Source of the DNA: JBEEJL01 sp049698095
Lineage (GTDB): Bacteria > Pseudomonadota > Gammaproteobacteria > Burkholderiales > JBEEJL01
Assembly (NCBI GenBank): GCA_049698095.1
Contig: JBAVXA010000240.1
Location: 1 to 11,681 of the forward strand
Length of the DNA: 11,681 nucleotides
Direction of reading: 5' to 3'
The notes beneath the pieces were generated by a model. That model had not been told where the DNA came from. It saw only the letters and a program-made list of their open reading frames with translations, and did no database searches. The position numbers were made by a program, and so were the translations under genes. This document shows positions 6,489 to 11,681 of this stretch, one piece after another. The stretch's first letter is position 1, and each line of letters starts with the position of its first letter.

Positions 6489-7403
6489 ATGCAGAATATT
6501 GCCAACAAAATAAAACGTTTATTTGACGGACGGGTGCCCGTCATTGCCGTGCCGTATTTCTGGCTGGTGCTGTTTTTCCTGCTCCCGTTCCTGATTGTGC
6601 TCAAGATCAGTTTATCGGAAATGGAAGTGACGAAAATCAGTCCCTTGGTCAGTTTTGCCGATGGCTCGTTTACACTCAACATCAAACTGAATAATTTTTT
6701 CTCGCTGTTCGCTGACGAACAGCAATATTACCTGCGCACTTATTTGCGCTCGATCGGTTTTGCCTTCGCCACAACGATACTTTGCCTGCTCATTGGTTAC
6801 CCGTTCGCCTATTTCATGGCGCGCTCGCCGACGCACATGCGGCCGGCGCTGCTGATGCTGGTAATGCTGCCGTTCTGGACCTCCTTCCTTCTGCGCATCT
6901 ACGCGTGGAAGGGTATTCTGGAAAATAACGGCTTGCTGAACAATTTGCTTATTTGGATGGGCGTGATTACCGAGCCCATTCACATGATGCACACCAAATT
7001 TTCCCTGATTCTCGGCATGGTCTATACCTACCTGCCGTTCATGATTCTGCCCCTGTATTCGAATCTGGTGAAACTCGACAACCGCTATCTCGAAGCCGCC
7101 GCCGATCTTGGCGCGACGCCGCTGCAGGCTTTCTGGCGCATCACCGTGCCGCTGTCGAAAGCGGGCATAGTCGCCGGCTCGATGCTGGTGTTCATTCCAT
7201 GCATCGGTGAATTCGTGATTCCGGAGCTGCTCGGCGGGCCGGAGACGCTGATGATCGGGCGCGTATTGTGGGACGAATTTTTCAGCAATAACGATTGGCC
7301 GCGCGCGTCGGCCGTGGCTGTAGTCATGATTTTGCTAATTCTCGTTCCTCTGGCAATATTCAATAAATACGAAGCGGAACAAATGGAAGGCAAAAAGCAA
7401 TGA
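6489..7403 (+). CDS. spuG: Polyamine ABC transporter permease, SpuG/PotH type
   Basis: A 304-residue inner-membrane permease. Six hydrophobic segments are visible at about 16-42, 88-111, 120-140, 171-190, 225-249 and 273-294. A long periplasmic stretch lies between the first two, as usual in PotH/PotB proteins. The cytoplasmic EAA loop that docks on the ATPase is EAAADLGATPLQAFWRITVP (202-221). The gene starts 6 bases after spuF, with no clear ribosome-binding site of its own, suggesting translational coupling. Its stop overlaps the spuH start in ATGA (7400-7403). It forms the translocation channel together with SpuH. The distinction from PotB of the spermidine system follows from the PotF-type binding protein upstream. 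Confidence 0.92.
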   Translation: MQNIANKIKRLFDGRVPVIAVPYFWLVLFFLLPFLIVLKISLSEMEVTKISPLVSFADGSFTLNIKLNNFFSLFADEQQYYLRTYLRSIGFAFATTILCLLIGYPFAYFMARSPTHMRPALLMLVMLPFWTSFLLRIYAWKGILENNGLLNNLLIWMGVITEPIHMMHTKFSLILGMVYTYLPFMILPLYSNLVKLDNRYLEAAADLGATPLQAFWRITVPLSKAGIVAGSMLVFIPCIGEFVIPELLGGPETLMIGRVLWDEFFSNNDWPRASAVAVVMILLILVPLAIFNKYEAEQMEGKKQ

Positions 7404-8257
7404 GTGCCGGTAGCGCCAGGCAGGGCGCAATCAGCGCCAGTGTGCTCGTGCTGGTGTATGCATTTCTTTATATTCCTATCATTACGCTGGTGGTTTTTTC
7501 GTTCAACGAATCCAAGCTGGTGACTTTGTGGTCGGGTTTTTCACTCAAATGGTACGCCGCGGTATGGCACGATAAGGAAATCATCAATGGCTTGTGGCTG
7601 TCGCTGAAAATCGCGTTTTTCACTGCGACGGCATCGGTGATTCTTGGCACGTTCGCCGCCGTCGCGCTAACGCGATACAAGCGCTTCCCCGGGCGCACTT
7701 TGTTTACCGGCATGGTCAGCGCGCCGCTGGTGATGCCCGAAGTGATCGTCGGCCTCAGCCTGTTGCTTACCATGGTCACAATACAAAAATGGCTGGGCTA
7801 TCCCGAGCGCGGCATGTTCACCATCTGGATGGGACATACCCTGCTTGGTATGGCGTACGCCACCGTGGTCATCCAGTCGCGCTTGACGGAAATGGACAAA
7901 TCGCTGGACGAAGCGGCGATGGATCTGGGATGCAAACCTTTGCAGGTATTCAGGCTGATTACCTTGCCGCTGATCACGCAGTCATTGATGTCGGCGTGGC
8001 TGCTGACGTTTACCTTGTCGCTCGACGACGTTGTGTTGTCGATGTTCTTGTCCGGCCCAGGGTCGACTACTCTGCCGATTGTGATTTTTTCGCGCGCGCG
8101 CCTGGGGCTCAATCCGGAAGTAAATGCCGTCGCGGCAGTAACCATTGCAGTTGTCAGCGCATTGGTAATATTCGGCAGCATCTACATGGCAAGGGCAGAG
8201 CGGGAGAAGCAGCGCGAAATCAGCGCGGCATTCCGCGAAGCGAATCAGGCAACGTGA
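7400..8257 (+). CDS. spuH: Polyamine ABC transporter permease, SpuH/PotI type
   Basis: A 285-residue inner-membrane permease, second half of the channel. Hydrophobic segments lie at about 11-34, 65-90, 100-126, 132-148, 191-216 and 243-264. The EAA docking loop is EAAMDLGCKPLQVFRLITLP (171-190). The segment FTLSLDDVVLSMFLSGPG (204-221) is typical of PotI/PotC permeases. The start ATG shares ATGA with the spuG stop, so the two subunits are almost certainly translationally coupled and made in equal amounts. The C-terminus is a charged cytoplasmic tail. It is the last transporter gene; the porin follows after 87 bases. Confidence 0.92.
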   Translation: MSAGSARQGAISASVLVLVYAFLYIPIITLVVFSFNESKLVTLWSGFSLKWYAAVWHDKEIINGLWLSLKIAFFTATASVILGTFAAVALTRYKRFPGRTLFTGMVSAPLVMPEVIVGLSLLLTMVTIQKWLGYPERGMFTIWMGHTLLGMAYATVVIQSRLTEMDKSLDEAAMDLGCKPLQVFRLITLPLITQSLMSAWLLTFTLSLDDVVLSMFLSGPGSTTLPIVIFSRARLGLNPEVNAVAAVTIAVVSALVIFGSIYMARAEREKQREISAAFREANQAT

Positions 8258-8308
8258 TTTTGTAACGGGTAATAGTGTTAATTGAAGTAAACGGTCATGA
8301 ATATAACC

Positions 8309-8321
8309 GCGATTTAATCGC
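8309..8321 (+). repeat. Small hairpin ahead of the porin gene
   Basis: GCGAT (8309-8313) and ATCGC (8317-8321) form a 5-bp stem with a TTA loop, 13 bases before the GGAGG ribosome-binding site of the porin gene. It has no T-run and is too short for a terminator. It may be chance, or an operator half-site pair. The rest of the 87-base gap between spuH and the porin shows no promoter I can defend. Confidence 0.25.
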
Positions 8322-8344
8322 AAAACATAGCATGGAGGATTCAA

Positions 8345-9727
8345 ATGTTTAGCATTCGTAAAACTGTATTGGCAATGGCCTGCGCATTTCCGTTGCTGGC
8401 TTCGGCGCAACAAGACAATAACGCGCTCAAGCTCGAGCTGGATGCAATGAAAGAAAGAATCAAGCAACTCGAAAGCGCAATGCAGAAATCCGGCGGCACA
8501 GACGAAAAGGCCGAAGCCGACCGCGTGCGTGTAAAAGTGGAAAGCCTGGAAGACGAACGCGAAGCCGGCGGTTTCAAAGGCCTGAAAATTTCCGGTTTTG
8601 TCGACCCAACGTATATCTATAACAAGAATGCCGGCAGCAGCAGTTTTGTATTCATGAATAATTTCAACAATGGTGAAACCTATACTTACGATAACGCCTA
8701 CTTCGGCACCGCGTTATTGCGGTTCGAAAAGGAACTGGATAACGGCACTAAAATGCTGCTGGAGTTGATGCCGCACAAGAGCTACGGCTCCGGTTTCAAT
8801 ATCGGCAGCCTCGTCAATCAGGCGTTTATTTCAATTCCATTGACCTCCAGCCGTTTCAAGTTTATTGCCGGGCAGGTGGGTTCGTGGCCCGGTTACGAAT
8901 ACCAGTTGCCGACGGCGAAAAAAACCATCACCAACAACCTGCTGTTTGATTTTACTGAGCCGACGTTTATCACCGGTGTCGGGCTGGATTACACCGAAGG
9001 CAAATGGATTTACAAGGGCATCGTGGGTAATTTCAATTCAGGCCGTGTATACGACCGCAAAGCGCCGGTCGTGCATTACCGCGTCGATTATTCGAAGGGC
9101 GAGTTCCAGGGCTTCGGTTTTTCCGGCACCCACGGCAAGGTGCCAAACTTGAATACAGCGGCGTATGACGGCACGTCGCTAGCCGTCGACACCGGGTTTG
9201 ACGATGGTTACGCTGCGGCGACGTCGAAAGGACATTTGGATTATTTCGAAGTGGACGGTTATTTTGTCCGCGGCGATGTCACCATGATGGGCCAACTCGA
9301 TTTCGGCCGCCAGGCTAAAGCGGCGTTCAATGGCGGGGATGCCCAATGGTTCGGCGCGTCGGTTTTGGGCGCATACAAATTCATGCCGCGGTTCGAAGGC
9401 ATCATGCGCCTTGATTACCTCGATAACCACAAGAACGGCGGCGGAACACCGAACCTGGCGATCGCCGGCTGTGAAGCGGGTATCCCAGGTTCGTGTTTTG
9501 CGGGCGACAGCCTTAACGGGTTTGGGCCCGACCTTGCCACCGACCCGAGCCGCGGTGCGAAGCGCACTGCTGTCACGTTAGGCATGAACTACAACTGGAA
9601 TATCAATACCCTGTTGAAGTTCGAGTTGCGTCACGATCGCGCGGATATTCCTGTGTTCATTGACAAAGATGGCGTCAGCACCAAGTCGAACACGATATTC
9701 GGTGCGTCGACTTTAGTCAGCTTCTGA
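8345..9727 (+). CDS. Outer-membrane porin-like beta-barrel with N-terminal coiled coil
   Basis: A 460-residue protein with a signal peptide (MFSIRKTVLA, hydrophobic core, likely cleavage after Ala21 in LLASA/QQ). The next part is charged and heptad-like (about 27-72), predicting a coiled coil, as in trimeric porins such as the DcaP-like group. From KISGFVDPTY (81-90) on, the sequence alternates polar and aromatic/hydrophobic residues with Gly- and Asp-rich turns, and it ends in Phe (TLVSF), the usual signal for outer-membrane insertion. Two cysteines in the mature part, Cys376 and Cys384, flank a Gly-rich loop and might form a surface disulfide. A strong GGAGG site (8334-8338) precedes the ATG. 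Sitting between the importer and the catabolic dehydrogenases, it may admit polyamines, though that is inference. The exact porin family is not certain; OmpL-like or DUF-type barrels are alternatives. Confidence 0.8.
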   Translation: MFSIRKTVLAMACAFPLLASAQQDNNALKLELDAMKERIKQLESAMQKSGGTDEKAEADRVRVKVESLEDEREAGGFKGLKISGFVDPTYIYNKNAGSSSFVFMNNFNNGETYTYDNAYFGTALLRFEKELDNGTKMLLELMPHKSYGSGFNIGSLVNQAFISIPLTSSRFKFIAGQVGSWPGYEYQLPTAKKTITNNLLFDFTEPTFITGVGLDYTEGKWIYKGIVGNFNSGRVYDRKAPVVHYRVDYSKGEFQGFGFSGTHGKVPNLNTAAYDGTSLAVDTGFDDGYAAATSKGHLDYFEVDGYFVRGDVTMMGQLDFGRQAKAAFNGGDAQWFGASVLGAYKFMPRFEGIMRLDYLDNHKNGGGTPNLAIAGCEAGIPGSCFAGDSLNGFGPDLATDPSRGAKRTAVTLGMNYNWNINTLLKFELRHDRADIPVFIDKDGVSTKSNTIFGASTLVSF

Positions 9728-9764
9728 TACTGTTGCCGGCTTTTGGTTTCTTGTAATGGATCCG

Positions 9765-9795
9765 GCCGGGATGTTGGTAAACCAACCATCCCGGC
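9765..9795 (+). terminator. Hairpin after the porin gene, possible terminator
   Basis: GCCGGGATG (9765-9773) pairs with CATCCCGGC (9787-9795). TTGG (9774-9777) can also pair with CCAA (9782-9785) across a single bulged C, giving about 13 pairs with a TAAA loop. It starts 37 bases after the porin stop. No T-tract follows (TGACGTCTAT), so termination strength is doubtful. It may mark the end of the porin transcript or protect its 3' end. Confidence 0.45.
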
Positions 9796-9885
9796 TGACG
9801 TCTATAGTGATAGTTAGCTTTCCACCTCCCGCGGCCAGTTTGTCAATCGGGTGAGCCGTAAAATATTGAATGGAATCAAATAGTT

Positions 9886-11355
9886 ATGGATACATTATTA
9901 CAGCTTTCCAATCCGCGCCTGATCCGTCAGCAGTGCTATATCAACGGCAAATGGCTTAACGCACATTCGGGAAAAAGTATTGCCGTAAACAATCCGGCGA
10001 CCGGCGCAATGCTCGGCAGCGTGCCGGAAATGGGCGCCGCGGAAACACGCGAGGCGATCCTTGCCGCGCGCGATGCGCAGATTTTGTGGCGCGCCAAGAC
10101 CGCGAAAGAACGCGCGGCCGTGTTGCGCAAATGGTATGACCTGATGATGAAAAATCAGGAAGACCTGGCAAAAATATTGACTGCTGAACAGGGCAAGCCG
10201 CTGACCGAAGCGCGCGGCGAAATTGCCTACGGCGCATCGTTCATCGAATGGTTCGCCGAGGAAGGCAAACGCATTTACGGCGATACGATTCCGCAACATG
10301 CTGCGGACAAGCGCATTATTGTGATCAAGCAGCCGATCGGCGTATGCGCCGCGATCACCCCATGGAATTTCCCCAATGCGATGATTACGCGTAAGGCCGG
10401 TCCGGCGCTGGCCGCCGGCTGCGCCATGGTGTTGAAGCCTGCCACGCAGACGCCGTTTTCCGCGCTCGCGCTGGCGGTGCTGGCGGAAGAAGCGGGCATT
10501 CCCGCCGGACTATTCAGCGTGGTTACCGGCAGCGCGTCGCAAATCGGCGGTGAAATGACGTCGAATCCGATTGTGACCAAAGTGACGTTTACCGGCTCGA
10601 CGGAAGTAGGACGCCTGTTGATGAAACAATCGGCGAGCACGATTAAAAAAATGGCGCTCGAACTCGGCGGCAATGCGCCGTTTGTCGTGTTTGACGACGC
10701 CGACCTCGACTCCGCCGTGGAAGGCGCGATTATTTCCAAATTCCGTAACACCGGACAAACCTGCGTGTGCGCCAATCGCCTGTTCGTGCAGGATAAAGTT
10801 TATGATGCGTTCGCGGAAAAACTTGCTCAGCGGGTGAAACAACTCAAAGTCGGCAACGGTTTTGACGACGGCGTGGTGCAGGGGCCGTTGATTGATAAAA
10901 ACGCACTGGCAAAAGTGGAAGAACACGTTGCCGACGTCGTCGCCCAGGGGGGCAAGGTCGTTACCGGCGGCAAGCGCCACAGCCTCGGCGGGACATTTTA
11001 CGAACCGACCGTGCTGGCCGATGTAAAACGCAGCATGAAAATATTCACTGAAGAGACTTTCGGTCCGGTCGCGCCGCTGTTCCGCTTCAAGGATGAAAAA
11101 GAAGTCATCGAAATGGCCAACGATACCGAGTTCGGACTGGCGTCGTATTTTTACAGCCGCGACATCGGGCGTATCTTCCGCGTCGCAGAAGCGCTCGATT
11201 ACGGCATGGTGGGTGTCAATACCGGTTTGATTTCGACGGCGGAAGCGCCGTTCGGCGGCGTCAAGCAATCCGGCCTCGGTCGCGAAGGCTCGCACTACGG
11301 CATCGATGAGTTTCTCGAAGTGAAATATATCTGCCTCGGCGACATCAATAAATAG
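9886..11355 (+). CDS. gabD: NAD(P)-dependent succinate-semialdehyde dehydrogenase
   Basis: A 489-residue cytoplasmic aldehyde dehydrogenase. GabD oxidises succinate semialdehyde, made by transamination of GABA, to succinate, feeding putrescine carbon into the TCA cycle. Landmarks are ITPWNFPN (157-164, with Asn161), the cofactor-binding Lys184 in LKPA, the Rossmann turn FTGSTEVG (235-242), the general base Glu259 in LELGGN, and the catalytic Cys293 in NTGQTCVCANR (288-298). The second cysteine, Cys295, is characteristic of succinate-semialdehyde dehydrogenases and in some members forms a redox-sensitive pair with the catalytic one. The C-terminal APFGGVKQSGLGREGS block (about 464-479) is typical of the family. 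GGAA at 9872-9875 is a modest ribosome-binding site. A related glutarate-semialdehyde dehydrogenase would look similar; the putrescine setting favours GabD. Confidence 0.9.
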   Translation: MDTLLQLSNPRLIRQQCYINGKWLNAHSGKSIAVNNPATGAMLGSVPEMGAAETREAILAARDAQILWRAKTAKERAAVLRKWYDLMMKNQEDLAKILTAEQGKPLTEARGEIAYGASFIEWFAEEGKRIYGDTIPQHAADKRIIVIKQPIGVCAAITPWNFPNAMITRKAGPALAAGCAMVLKPATQTPFSALALAVLAEEAGIPAGLFSVVTGSASQIGGEMTSNPIVTKVTFTGSTEVGRLLMKQSASTIKKMALELGGNAPFVVFDDADLDSAVEGAIISKFRNTGQTCVCANRLFVQDKVYDAFAEKLAQRVKQLKVGNGFDDGVVQGPLIDKNALAKVEEHVADVVAQGGKVVTGGKRHSLGGTFYEPTVLADVKRSMKIFTEETFGPVAPLFRFKDEKEVIEMANDTEFGLASYFYSRDIGRIFRVAEALDYGMVGVNTGLISTAEAPFGGVKQSGLGREGSHYGIDEFLEVKYICLGDINK

Positions 11356-11514
11356 GATAAAGGCGAAGCTTCGTCGTCATCCTTCGGCGCCCGCGTAAAA
11401 TGACCGTTAGCCTGCAACGCGTAGGCATCGGCGTGATTTCTTATTTGCGTCGTGTGTCGCCCGGCAGTCGGATTTTCCTACTCGCTTCAAGACAGTTCTG
11501 GAGGTAAACGTACC
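11356..11514. other. Spacer between gabD and puuC
   Basis: This 159-base gap begins with a perfect palindrome, CGAAGCTTCG (11364-11373), followed by CCTTCGG, which could pair alternatively with the CGAAG arm. There is no T-run, no convincing promoter hexamer pair and no supported gene. The gap is wide enough for puuC to have its own control region. Confidence 0.35.
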
Positions 11515-11681
11515 ATGCAGGCACAAGTGAAATCCTGGCACGAGCAAGCTGTTGCCCTCAAGCTTGACGGACGCGCATTTATCGACGGCAAGCGAGTGTC
11601 GTCGCAAACGGGTGAGACCTTCGACTGCCTGTCGCCGGTCGATGGACGCAAGCTGGCCGACGCTTTTCGCGGACGCGAGGC
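11515..11681 (+). CDS. puuC: Gamma-glutamyl-gamma-aminobutyraldehyde dehydrogenase, N-terminal fragment (cut by window end)
   Basis: The first 55 codons of an aldehyde dehydrogenase, open to the window end. GGAGGT at 11500-11505 is a strong ribosome-binding site ten bases before the ATG. The N-terminal pattern (W at residue 8, A-L-x-L, then R-A-F-I-D-G-K, then ETFDCLSPVDGRKLA) follows E. coli PuuC and Pseudomonas KauB, and differs from the neighbouring gabD product. PuuC oxidises gamma-glutamyl-aminobutyraldehyde to gamma-glutamyl-GABA, the substrate of SpuA. The catalytic region is not in the window, so identification relies on the N-terminus and on the locus. Confidence 0.75.
   Translation, partial: MQAQVKSWHEQAVALKLDGRAFIDGKRVSSQTGETFDCLSPVDGRKLADAFRGRE

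Noticed and set aside
11400..11507. 35-codon frame ending at the puuC ribosome-binding site
   Set aside because: It has no ribosome-binding site, no recognisable sequence, and its stop overlapping GGAGGT looks accidental.

Overview
The window is a polyamine (putrescine) uptake and catabolism locus on the + strand of a Gram-negative bacterium. The organism is most likely a proteobacterium (beta or gamma): there is a periplasmic binding protein with a signal peptide, an outer-membrane barrel ending in Phe, and a gene order matching the spuABC-spuDEFGH cluster known from Pseudomonas aeruginosa. Base composition looks moderate in GC, with AT-rich gaps between genes. The genus cannot be named from the sequence.

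Layout. At 1-107 is the 3' end of a gene whose product ends like alanine dehydrogenase. The catabolic block follows: spuA/puuD (137-922, gamma-glutamyl-GABA hydrolase), spuB/puuA (1101-2471, glutamine-synthetase-like gamma-glutamylpolyamine synthetase) and spuC (2498-3922, class III aminotransferase of the putrescine-pyruvate type). After a 204-base leader comes a complete ABC importer: spuD/potF binding protein (4127-5245), spuF/potG ATPase (5352-6482), spuG/potH permease (6489-7403) and spuH/potI permease (7400-8257). A porin-like outer-membrane protein follows (8345-9727), then gabD succinate-semialdehyde dehydrogenase (9886-11355) and the first 55 codons of a puuC-like aldehyde dehydrogenase (from 11515, cut by the window end).

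How they fit together (inference from families). The porin may let polyamines cross the outer membrane. SpuD captures putrescine and SpuFGH imports it. SpuB glutamylates it, SpuC transaminates the free or glutamylated amine onto pyruvate to give alanine, PuuC oxidises the aldehyde, and SpuA releases GABA. GabD finishes the route to succinate once GABA has been transaminated. Alanine dehydrogenase beside the locus could recycle alanine to pyruvate and ammonia. No PuuB-type amine oxidase, second (GABA) transaminase or transcriptional regulator lies inside the window.

The enzymes and transporter are recognisable families, and I saw no wholly new system. The less ordinary parts are the porin inside the polyamine locus, a pair of overlapping micro-ORFs in the spuD leader, and two inverted repeats sharing bases between spuD and spuF. 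No tRNA, rRNA, insertion sequence, CRISPR array or phage gene was seen, and no gene-free stretch exceeds 300 bases.
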